A stretch of 64,000 nucleotides of DNA from Carnegiea gigantea (taxonomy: Eukaryota; Streptophyta; Magnoliopsida; Caryophyllales; Cactaceae), in contig JAKOGI010000128.1 of NCBI GenBank assembly GCA_029747015.1, positions 396,001-460,000 of the forward strand, given 5' to 3'. Shown here one piece after another: positions 1 to 10,449 of this stretch (position 1 is the stretch's first letter; each line of letters begins with the position of its first letter). The translations under genes and the position numbers were made by a program. The notes under the pieces are model-generated. The model was not told the DNA's origin, searched no databases, and saw nothing but the letters and a program-made list of their open reading frames with translations.

Positions 1-276
1 CAATTTGTATGAATTACAACAAGACCTTTAGCCATCTCTCAGTGAGGGGGAGGATTTGTATTCTAACTAAGTCACCAAGGATGGTACACTTTCCTTATTT
101 AATAGGAATGGTGAAGGTTTGTCTGTTAAGGAGAATGAGATTCACCCTTGATCTCCAAATGTTGAGGATAATCAATTTGAGAATAAGGTTTATCCTCAAT
201 CTCCTGCTCCTAAACATGCGGTTAATCTACATGTTTAGGATCAGGATAGTAGGACTAATTCTCCTCGTGCTCAGGG

Positions 277-345
277 TCCCATACCTCTTAGAGAAAGGGG
301 GAGGGATTCCTGGTTCCATACCTCTTAGAGAAAGGGGGAGGGATT
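277..345. repeat. Two-copy 37-bp-period tandem repeat
   Basis: A 32-bp segment (277-308) recurs at 314-345 with one difference. It begins with the CCATACCTCTTAG core and ends in a purine run. It lies in the integrase/RT spacer of the copia remnant and looks like a local slippage duplication. Confidence 0.85.
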
Positions 346-439
346 TTGCACTTAGGCAGACAAATAATGAAGGTCTCAGAATCCAAAGGAGTAGGCATGG
401 AAGAATTCCTCGATGATATTTCTAAGTTGAAGAGGATGT

Positions 440-1500
440 ATTCTTATGCACTTCCTTAGAAGTTGAGGAACCTACCTCTTATCAAGAGGTGATTTATTCA
501 CCAAATTACAAAGAGTAGATGGATGCCATGAGAGATGAAATTGACTCAATGGCAAGAAAAAGGTTTTAGAACTTGTTGATTCTTGACCGCGATGCAAGAC
601 TATCAAAAACACATGAGTTTACAAGATAAAGCATTGGCCAGATAGTTTGATCGATAAGTTTAGGCCCGGCTACTCCTAGCCCTGGTTGCCCATTTGGACT
701 TTGAGATGTTCAAAAGGGACGTAAAGACTGCTTTTCTCGATGGTAATCTTGAGGAAGAGATTTATATGGACTAACCCATTGGTTTTGTATCAAAGGGACA
801 AGAGAACAAGGTGTGTCATCTTAAAAGGTCCATATATGATGTTAAGCAATCTTCCAGGTTTTAGTACTTTAAATTCCATGGAGCCATAACTTAGTTTGGC
901 TTATCAATGGTTTCAGAAGACCATCATGTGTATGTCAAAAGCTCAAACATGGGGGATTATGTTTTTTTACCCTATACGTTAATGATATACGATTGGTTAG
1001 GAACAACTTGGAGTTGATCGAAACTACTAAAAAGTGGTTGTCCTATGTCTTTGAGATGAAGGACATAGGTGAAGTTAGGTATGTCCTAGGATTAGAAATA
1101 ATCCAAAATCATCCGAAGACGTGTACATTTAAAAGGTCTTGGAATGATTTTGGATGTATAATTCCAAACGCATAAATACTTCAGTTGGGAAGGATACTCA
1201 AATGCTATTTGGGGTGGTGATCCGGATCAGTCTAGGTCAACTTTACGACATGTCCTCATCCTGGGTGGGAAAGCCATGTCATGGTGCTGTAAGAAGCAAA
1301 ACTGCATAACAATGTCAACTATGGAGGCAAATTTGTGTCTTTTTATCATAGAGACAAAAAGCATTGCCATGAGGTATATGTAGACTAACAAGGTGATTAT
1401 GTTACCTTGACTAAACCCATTCCTAGTGATATATTCAAAGCTCATTTATTGAGTCTAGGAATTTAGAAGGCTTAGTGCATAGATGTGTCTCATGATGGAA
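440..1500 (+). pseudogene. Ty1/copia pol remnant (RT and RNase H)
   Basis: Translation in shifting frames gives the copia order. The RT N-terminus with YKE.MDAMRDEI is near 500-550, a segment with the DGNLEEEIY core is near 735-775, and the RT catalytic box is at 975-986. The block 993-1175 has FEMKDIGEVRYVLGLEI, the usual stretch after the active site. An RNase H STMEA motif is near 1315-1335. The catalytic box reads YVND where active copia elements have YVDD, so one metal-binding Asp is Asn. Stops and frameshifts are dense and no protein could be made. Integrase should lie upstream, but the first 400 bases are too decayed to assign. Confidence 0.8.
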
Positions 1501-1639
1501 ATGTTTCTTCTGTAAATGAGCAAAATGCTCATGATTTATTATTGTATGTTAGGCATATTGAAATATCATTGGCTTCTGATTGGCATAGTCATACAAGCAA
1601 TCGTCCTGATGCTTGAGTAGTGGGCAGGATGAGACTAAA

Positions 1640-2760
1640 TTATATTGGCACTAAGTGTGCAATATTGATTACTCACATTGGAAGTGTATGAGTAAAATGA
1701 ATATAATTTCCTTAGTGAGTCTAAGATGAGGCTCGAGGGAGTCAAGTATGAAATAAGATTTCATATTAAAGCCTTAAAAGCCAAATCTTGAGTGCCAAGA
1801 TTAACATTCAGTATGTTGATCTAGTGCCTCAGGTTAGATTTTTTGGGTGAAAATTTAGACTGATGATTCACATGGCATAATGAGTGATATACCCAGCTGA
1901 GTGGGAGTTATGCCATAGCATACGTTTAATACTGTGTGTGCTTATAAGATGGCCCACACATGGAGTGACAACTGACTTCCTTGTCTCTTGTCACTGTGTG
2001 ACCTATGGACGATGACCCTTCAACTTAAAGCTATGAGATGAAGTCGAGGGTGACACATTAGAAAAGCAGCCAAGCTGAGACGAAATTTCATGAGTGTTTA
2101 AGAAAAAATCTATCCATCATCACTAGATGAGCTCAGATGATTACATTGAGTATATAATCATATGATATATCATATGACATATAGGGATTATATATGTCGC
2201 TGGTGATGTTGAGAATGAGTTAGGCATCGTATTTCGTGAAAGCGTTATATATGTTAGTTAGATGGTGACTTAATAATGACTATTGGTTACTTCTTGGTCG
2301 CATACCTCATTCCCAGTATGACGTGTCAAGAGATAAGTTGGGAGAGAAAAGTGTACCTCATGGTTTATGTGACCGAAGGGAGCCGTTGATCGAGCATGAT
2401 GGTCACATTAATAACTTACATTAAGTGGGCAGTCATGGAATAATTAATTATGTAGTAATCTTCTGTATTAACTACTCGTTGTCAGTTACAAGTTGTGTGC
2501 TGCTATATATAAGGGGTTTTAGTAACCTAGTTGGGCATGAGTAGCACTTAACTAAAAACTACAGCCCTCACTCTATCTCCTCTCCTCTCACGTTAGCCTT
2601 ACCATCATTCAGGTTCGGGTTTGGGGCGTGACAACTACGGTGACTCTAGTAGCCACTGTCAATTCCAGTTTAACTATTTATGGGCAATCACCGAGCCATG
2701 AAACCCTACACTTCTGCACTGAGGTACGTCCTTAGTTTCCTATAGAATGGATTATAGGGA
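1640..2760 (+). repeat. Probable 3' LTR / post-pol region of the copia remnant
   Basis: This non-coding stretch lies directly downstream of the RNase H remnant. It has a TATA-like box (TATATATAAGG, 2503-2513) followed by a CT-rich leader-like run at 2565-2600, the layout of an LTR U3-R-U5. I could not fix the boundaries because no second LTR copy is in the window. Confidence 0.4.
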
Positions 2761-2816
2761 CAACATCAGCTCACACCAAATTATCAAGTTCTAGCCATTG
2801 AAATCAACATAAAATA

Positions 2817-5178
2817 TGATAGGCCCGTATGTGCATGGTGGCGTTGTAGTAAATCAAGGTTGATCCCACAGAGACTAGGTTAATCTGTTGGGCTATATTC
2901 CCTCAAGATATACTAAGTGAATCCAAAACTTTAGATTGATTAAAATACAAAGATAAGGAAACAATTATAACTAATTCAAGGGGTTTCAATTTAACAACTT
3001 CTAGTTCACTAATTTAAATCAATTAAGGAGAAAACACCTAGAAATTCATGTAGTTATAAAAGTTGATTGGATCAAAATAATGAACATGCGCTTTTCTCTA
3101 ATTGGTTAATCTTGAGGAATTACAATCTCTCCAAAAATTTAGTCTATTCTTTCGAACCCAACCAAATTTGCCTAAACTAAGCAAAAGTCATTTTGTCGAA
3201 CTAATTTATCTTAATCCAAGTTAAATATCTTCTATTACTTTCTATCTCCTCCTAACATGCAAATCTTTCTTTCGAGACGACGTTATGTCAGGTTTTATCA
3301 AGCAACCCAACAATCAAATGTCACCTTTCAGTTTTTCACCCGATTGTTTCAAGTGTGCAAGCAAATTTTGGCCAAAAATCCACTAACAACATGAATAACA
3401 CTTCACAGAATGAAAACAAAGCAATCATGCAGACAAGCACAATTCTATAGATTAAAATATGATCCAACTATACTTTCATAAACTGCTAAATCCCTAGAGA
3501 AAAATTAAACTACTCATATATAATTAAATTAAACATCCAACTACTCTGAAATGATAAATCTAAAGAGAAAAGAGAAGAGAAGAAAGAAGAGTTTGCTTAG
3601 CCAAAATGCGTGCTTGAATCTTTCGATTGTAGAACCCGATCCAGCTTCCTTGTGAATCTTCTTCTTCTATTTGCTCTCAACTCTCTCTAGTCTAGAATCC
3701 TAATATACTTGAAGAGAGGAAAAGGAATGGAATGGGATAGTATGATGGGCCTCTCTGCTGCGAAAATAGCCCTATTTATAGGAAAATCCAATCAATCTCA
3801 GCCATATGATAAGGGAAAATGAAGAGATTAGCAGTTATACTTCTACCATAGACCATGGCGTTCACCACGAGCAGACTGTGGTGCTGGCTGGCTCGTCATT
3901 CTTCTGTTCTTCCTCTCTTTCACGGGCATAGCAACTTAGGGGCATCCATGGTGAGTCAAAATACATCTAAATGAGGGTCAAATGCTGCATCAAATGGCCT
4001 AAAATCCTACAAAATACATCAAACAGCCATATCAAGCATAGAATGGGAAAAAGAGTATAAACTATAACATAAACCATATAATTTTTCCTAAAAATGCAGC
4101 AAAATGACCCTAAAATGATATTCGCTTTAAGCACTTATCAAAATAATTCAAGTGAGAAATTAATAATTTCAGCAAAAGAAATGGTAGCCTCTCTGCCCAT
4201 GTGATGAGAGTAAATAGAATTGCAAAACTAAAAATATTACACCTAGAAAGAAGAACAAGATCTTCCATTAAAGACAGAGTATCCTAGAACTACCGTGAAT
4301 CAGGCAGAAAAGAGACAGAATATAATGCAAAACCTAAAACTGCCGAATCAAACCAAATAACAAAGCACACCAATTCGAACCCAAAAGCTAGTAAATTCAA
4401 CACCATAACACTGAAATTTCTCACTTGTACTAAGCAAAAGCTTAAGCCAATAACAAATATGAAAGCCTAAAAAACAAAAATGGATCTGAACTGAGAATTG
4501 AGAAAGATAAGAAGAAGAAATATATGAAAACCCTAATCTCCTTCTTCTCAACCTGATGCTTGCTCCTTATAGCCCTTTTGAATCCCTTGCTCTTGATTGT
4601 TCCCATTAATTTGAAATTAGAACTCCAACCAATTGATCGAAATTGACAAGAAACTTGAAGGCTTTCCTTAATTCGCAAATTGAGTTGTTGCCTATATTGA
4701 TGAATGACAAGATGATGAAGATGACTGAAGATAACAACTAAATTGATGAGGAATGAAGGAGGAAAGAGAAACGGAAGATGGAGGGCTAGGTGTTTATGGC
4801 ATGAACTAAAACCAGAGGAAAGAAGAAGAACCAAAGGCAAGGGGGGAGGGGTGATTTTATGTAGGCGAGGAAAGAGGAGGAGACAGAAAAATAAAAGATG
4901 AGGAGGGGGAGGTTATCATGTCATTTACTGGCTGGGCAAGGATGAAGAAATTGACCTGCATGATTGTAATATGGTTCATGTTTAGCCTTGCTTTATCGTC
5001 CTGCTGTCAGCCTTGGGAATTTAGACCCAATTAAGAACTTTGCTTATATTTTTTTTTAATTTGTCGAAATTTCTACAAAATAAAATAAAAACCAAATTAA
5101 AATTCTAAGTTAATAATTTATTTCGAGTAGATATTCCGCAACAAAGGATATAAAAATGATAGAATTTGAGGTTGAGCA
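2817..5178 (-). repeat. 3' LTR of an Athila-like gypsy element (minus strand)
   Basis: On the minus strand the block starts TGCTCAACC just after a polypurine tract and ends GGGCCTATCA, giving TG...CA termini and a length of about 2.36 kb, plausible for Athila-type LTRs. Near its 3' end it has the 'TGTGGGATCAACC' run that is also present near the end of the LTR at 18668-20545. ORFs inside it (such as 4442-4840 and 4348-4551) are low-complexity and overlap each other. The 5' LTR partner was not found. Confidence 0.6.
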
Positions 5179-5190
5179 ATACCCCCATAC
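5179..5190 (-). other. Polypurine tract
   Basis: On the minus strand this reads GTATGGGGGTAT, directly before the TG start of the LTR. Its position and composition fit the plus-strand DNA synthesis primer of a gypsy element. Confidence 0.55.
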
Positions 5191-6970
5191 CTAAATTTTG
5201 CCATCATTGAGTAAAATAAAACTAAAAATCTCTAATAAAGCCTTAACTCACTTTCATAGGAATCATAGTTACACATAGCCTATGTAACAAGGTCTTTAAC
5301 CCCTACGTTACCCCTAGTAGACGAATATGATCTCGCGAGAGTTTGCAAAAGATATACCTACAAATCTACGAGAAAGAAAAAGAAAACAAAAACAAAAATG
5401 CAAAAATCATATATGCAACACTGGGGAAAAAAATATGCATGCAGTCCAACTTTCCACATCGTTCTAGTAACCTAGGAATTAGATTGCATATAAATACAAT
5501 GCATGCATTAAGAAATTCTTAATCCCTACTGATGACATTTATATATCATGTTGCACCTCACTTAAGAAAATATGAACAAGTTCGACTAGTAGAACCTCAC
5601 TTTAGAGATCATGTGGAACACTCCCGCTCTTATGATTTAGATATGATAATATTCACTCAATTCATCTTTCAATCATATGAGCTATGATAGGCTTTACCAC
5701 TTAAATACAAAATGCAATATGACAGTTAAGAGGACTTAGGAGTCATAATAGGGCTAAGGGCTAAGGGCTAGAGGGACAACTAATATGCTAAATGGAAACC
5801 TAAAAGCTAAGTGACTCAAAAGCAACTGAAAAGTTCCACTAACTATACCGTGAACGTGTTCTTCCCACCGCTTATGACAAAACAAGGTACACCCCGCAAA
5901 AATGAACTATTGGAAATGAGTTGATTTTTCTGATTTTTTTTTCAATTTTTTTCTTTTGAAACTTTTTCTCTTTTTTCTTTTTTTTGAAATAAGCAAATGA
6001 AGGGCATGGAAGAATGTAACACAACTCACTTTCCAAGTACTCACAATAAATCACAACTCATATTACAAAAAGGGGATAATCTCATAGCCAAGTCAATACC
6101 ATGCTCTCACCACACTAAAAGAAACAAAAGTGATCACCAAAGTACGTCAACATCCAAAGGCTACCTAACATCCAATGTTGAAATGTTGCTCCCTAGACTT
6201 GGCTTAGGTAATAAGAAATGTGTTTAGGACAAGGGAAAAAATGAAGGTTCACAACAAATGAAAACAATCAAGGAGGGTCAAAGGGTTAGCAAAGGGTCAA
6301 CAATTCAACTTAAGTTGGCAATTTGGCTTGTGTGGTTCACAAAATAAAAGGATGCCTCTATCATATTATCATAATACATATGCTAAATGTGGTTTTGAAG
6401 AAAAGCCTAGCAAATTCTAGAGATGTAGAAATGGAAGAGACACACATGGAAGAAAATACAAAATCAAAAATGACGAATTAGTCGTTTCTCACGGGATCAC
6501 CTACCGAAGTCAAGACAACTATCTATAGAAAAGTTAGGGGTTAGGACTGGACATAAAATGTTACATTTTAGACCAAGTTGACAACCTAATAGCCAAAGTT
6601 ACGAGAAGACATAGTCAATCAAAAAATAGAACATATTCCCCATAACGAAACAAAAATCTTCTCGGATTTTTCAAAAATTTTCTTTTAAATTTTTTTTTTT
6701 GAAACAAGGCTTCCTCGCGCCAAGATCAAACAATATCATCATTGGGAGTGAAAGGAAAGAGAAATATTTTAAAAAACATAAATATACAAAAAGAAAAATA
6801 AGACTCGGAAAGAAGAAAAAGACAAGACTCTGAGACTCAAAAAGAAAATATATACAAAAAAGCCCTAAATCTATACAAAAATAAAATAAGATACAAGAAA
6901 GAAAGAGAGAAGGGAAAGAAAGTTCAACCAAACAAGATCCGGTGCTAGATATACCCAAACTAACTCAGTA
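5191..6970 (-). other. Non-coding 3' internal region of the Athila-like element
   Basis: AT-rich sequence lies between integrase and LTR. It has poly-A/poly-T runs (5930-5990 and 6680-6700) and only low-complexity ORFs such as 6671-6958. Athila elements can carry an env-like ORF here; I recognise none. Confidence 0.5.
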
Positions 6971-6975
6971 GCACA

Positions 6976-7870
6976 TCACTCCCCACAAACTGGCTCATAG
7001 AGTATCAAACACTCCACATCTTCTGTACCTGACAGCTCCAAAAATTGCTTCAATCCATGGCTATTCACCTTGAACTTAGCGCCTCTCTGAGGATTTTTTA
7101 TTTTGATTACACTATAGGGAATAGTATAAGAAACAATAAATGGACCCATCCAACAGGACCTTAATTTCCATGGAAAGAGGTGGAGCTTAGAGTCATATAA
7201 GAATAGTTTCATGCACGGGGCAAACTCCTTCCTAAGAATATGTCTATCGTCAAACAACTTGACCCTTTCCTTATAAGATTAGCACTCCTATATGCTAACT
7301 TTAATATATTCTAGCTCACTTAATTGTAGTTTTCTCTTCTCTCCAGCCTCAATGAAATCATAATTATGGATCTTGATGGCCTACCAAGCCCTATGCTTAA
7401 TTCCAATTTGGAGATGATAAGGTTTGCCATATACAACCCTATAAGATGACATACATAAGGAAGTCTTGAAAGCCACCCTATAAGCCCATAAAGCATCTAA
7501 AAACTTGTTAGCTCAATCCTTTTGGTTTCTACTCACAGTCTTTTCAAGGATCTAGTTAAGCTACCTATTGGACACGTGTATATGGCTACTAGTTTGGGGA
7601 TGATATGATGTGGCAAGTCTATAGACTATAGAGTACCACCTTAGTAGAGCATCAAAAGACCTATTAGTGCATGGGTGTTCTAATCACTAATGATAGCTTT
7701 GGACAAACCAAATCTAGCAGAAGTGTTCTCTCTGAGGAATTTTACAACCACTTTAGCATCATCAGCCTAATAGGGATAATTTCTACCTACTTAGAAATAT
7801 CCTCCCCTACCAGTATAATATACTTATATCAAAAAGAAGATGGAAATGGTCCTATGAAGTCTCTATGACA
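6976..7870 (-). pseudogene. Ty3/gypsy integrase remnant (Athila-like)
   Basis: From 7870 downwards on the minus strand, fragments in several frames give the integrase core opening (DFIGPFPSSF, the first catalytic Asp) and then broken central pieces. The open stretch 7257-6976 is the C-terminal part, with the HLFPWKLRSCWMGPF and FKVNSHGLKQF motifs. At least six stops or frameshifts separate these pieces. The transcript direction matches the LTR at 2817-5178, so this is the same element. No function remains. Confidence 0.85.
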
Positions 7871-8150
7871 TACTTCAAAAATCTCTACCACAATGATAGA
7901 ATTTGTGGTAGTTAAGAAAGGACTCCCTAGAATGATAGAGATATGGTTATCAACATCATGTACCTTCTTAGTTTCAAGCACAACAAAGTCTAGTACGTAA
8001 ATGAATTCACCCACCTTAATTAGCACATCATATACCACATCCCTAGGCAATCAGGTCCATCATCTATTAGCTAGTTGGATTAACATCTTGGTAGGTTTTA
8101 ACTCACCTAACCGTAGCCTTTCATACATAATGAAGGTAACAAATTGACAG
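7871..8150 (-). pseudogene. Retropepsin fragment joined in frame to integrase
   Basis: The open frame 8050-7829 begins in the C-terminal half of a gypsy aspartic protease. It shows a DVLIKVGEFIYVLDFVVLET stretch and then an IILGSPFL flap-end motif. Without a stop it passes into the first line of integrase (GPFPSSF). The whole RT and RNase H, normally about 2 kb, is missing between them. Upstream (about 8150-8060) the LGELKPT-like protease start is still readable in another frame. An internal deletion between protease and integrase is the simplest explanation. Confidence 0.75.
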
Positions 8151-8955
8151 CAGCCTCTAAGTCATGCAATGTTCTAAGACTTTGTCCCTTATGGCTACAG
8201 AAATAGTAGGTTAATCGAGGTCCCCATACTGCACTGAAATTTGATGGGAAATAATAAAACTAGCACTATAGGCTAAGAAAGTCTACTTATATTAGGAACA
8301 CCAGTAGTGCACAAATCTTTCAAAAGCCTAGCGTCAAAAGCCTAGTGTAAGGCATTTGTTGAATACCATCAAGCAAGAGAATGTTGATTTTACCTTGAGA
8401 GAATGTCTATCTTATCTTATCAATATGGGCGTTGTCCTTGTTTTTCTGTCTATAGTAGACAGGAGGTACAAACTTACAAACCTGTAAACAGTAGTAGAAG
8501 AAGAAATATCTTTAGGAGGTAAGAGATATATTGTGTCAATAAAGTCTACCTCCATAAGCTCCTCTTAGTCAAAGGATAGGTTAGAAGGGAATCATTAGGA
8601 CCCATCAGTAATATCCCTTAAATTGTTGGATGATTCAGTTTTTAGAGGAGAAGAAGGGGAGGAAAAGGAATTTTGTAAGAAAGTTTAAGGCTATTCGTAA
8701 GTTTCTTTTGAATTACCCACTTTATTATCAACCTCTCAACCTGATCTACATGTAATGACTGCATTCACTTTCCTTACATTGTCACTAGGGTATATCTATA
8801 AGAAGACGAAGAAGCAAGACCCTTAGAGTTCACCTCTCGGACTAGGAAAAGTACTTGGCTCCCCAATGGATGGGCCTAACTCAGAAAACTGTTCTTCATC
8901 ATTCTCATCATCTTTTCCATATTCGCATGCACCATTCTCTGCATATTACTATTTA
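8151..8955 (-). pseudogene. Gag C-terminal / pre-protease spacer remnant
   Basis: Position between the gag core (9620-10260) and the protease fragment assigns this to the gag-protease spacer of the Athila-like element. Only short acidic and Ser/Pro-rich pieces can be read, and no zinc knuckle was found. Confidence 0.4.
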
Positions 8956-9330
8956 GGCCATGTTTGACAAATAGCTGTTAGCTGTTAGCTATTTGGATTA
9001 GCTGTTGGAATTAACTGTTTTTAGAAAATACGTTTGATGTAACTAACTATTTCTAAAAAAGATGTTTGTAAAATTTTATTTATGACCTTGTTTATAAATT
9101 ACTTTTAAATGGAATGCAGTCTAATTTGTTCAAACTTTTGGACAATTATGTTATTTTTCGGAAAAGCTCTTTCAAAAAGGCTAATAAGAATAAACTTTTC
9201 AAAAAGAGTTTTGGGCCAAAACAGCTATTGCAAATAACTATTTACCAAATACTTTTTGGCTATTTCACTGGGTTAAAATAGCTAAACCCATCCCAATCAG
9301 CTATTTTTGCTCAAAGAGTTGTTGTTACTG
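8956..9330. mobile_element. hAT-type MITE (non-autonomous DNA transposon)
   Basis: The left end starts GGCCATGTTTGACAAATAGC, followed by repeated AGCTGTTAGCT motifs. The right end, read on the other strand, carries TTTGAGCAAAAATAGCTGATT, so the ends form imperfect inverted repeats around 'TTTGA.CAAATAGCTG'. The interior is non-coding and rich in AGCTATTT. These sequences are typical of plant hAT-derived MITEs. It interrupts the gag/protease spacer of the Athila-like element. The exact right edge and the 8-bp target duplication are not resolved. Confidence 0.6.
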
Positions 9331-9619
9331 ACCATCCCCTTAGTCTCCTCTTAATCTTATCAATATTAGTGTAATCAGGAGGAGGTTAGCTCTGAGCAAC
9401 AAGATGTGGTGGTCTAGGTGCCAGGCATGCTCTAATAAGGTGGTTGCTGATAAGAACCAAAAGGATGGGAGATAAGAATTGTTTTGAAGAAACACTCCAA
9501 GCTAAGAATTGAGAACTGCAACATTTGATCCGCTACTCCATGAATGGTGAGGGTGATTTTTCCACCCTAGATTAAAGTAAGGGGAGAATGGGTCATTCTT
9601 GGATCCTGGTAGGCCTTAT

Positions 9620-10260
9620 CTACTTAGTCACGTCGAGCAGATAACTGGTGAGCAAAGGAAGTAAAATAACTCAACATGTGGTTTTAAGCTGAACAATGAG
9701 AACAATACACCAAAGAAGCATAGGGAGGTTAGGGTTGCTGAACAGATAAGCATTTTAGCTAAGACTGCAATTTTAGACTCAATATGACTCACATAAGAAA
9801 TAGCATGCAATCCACCCCTATCACCAAACCTAAAACTGAAGCTATCATCTCTGGCAATTTCCCACTGCATAGTATTCTCAGCTAAATTCTCTAAAATCTA
9901 CCAAGCGGTAGTGGTGCTATTAGAAATAAAGCCACCCTAAGACATGATTTTAACATGGTTCTGGTCTGTTGGTCAAGTTCTTCACAAGCAATTTGGCAAA
10001 GATGCGACTATTCTAGACTATAGTGAGAACACTGAGGCTACAAAATTTTAAACCTATCTACGTATTTCCAAAACTATTCGCTTTCCAACTGAACAAACTG
10101 ATTAATTTCATTTATTAAGCTTATAGTTTTGGCATTGGAAAAATATTTTCTTAAGAATAACTTAACAAAGTGAACAAGTAGATACACAATTAGCAGCCAA
10201 ATCATGCATTCATCTTTTAGCCGAATCTTTTACGGTAAAAGGAATTAGTTTCATTCTGAC
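9620..10260 (-). pseudogene. Athila-like gag remnant
   Basis: Reading down the minus strand from about 10250 gives KYFSNAKTISLINEINQF, the retrotransposon gag core that normally follows the '..FL.KYFP' motif. Next come the RFK.L...CPHH-like segment and TRTML, then LAENTMQWE and the open stretch 9870-9628 (GGLHAISYVSHIESKIAVL). This is the usual Athila/gypsy gag order. Stops occur every 20-40 codons. It belongs to the same element as the integrase at 6976-7870. Confidence 0.75.
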
Positions 10261-10449
10261 AACATCAATAAATATATTAGAAATGCATTATGGACCATAT
10301 TTCGTCAAATTTTCTCAAAAACATATATGAATGCTCTAAACTAGTAACATAAGGAATATTTGAGTGTAATGAAGTCTCAATTCAAAAGCCACATTAGGTC
10401 CCAGTCAAGCAAGTTAAAACATGATGGCAAAGTAGTCCATCGAAGATAG

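Noticed and set aside
4348..4840. Two overlapping minus-strand ORFs (67 and 132 codons)
   Set aside because: Low-complexity, overlapping each other in different frames inside an LTR; no domain.
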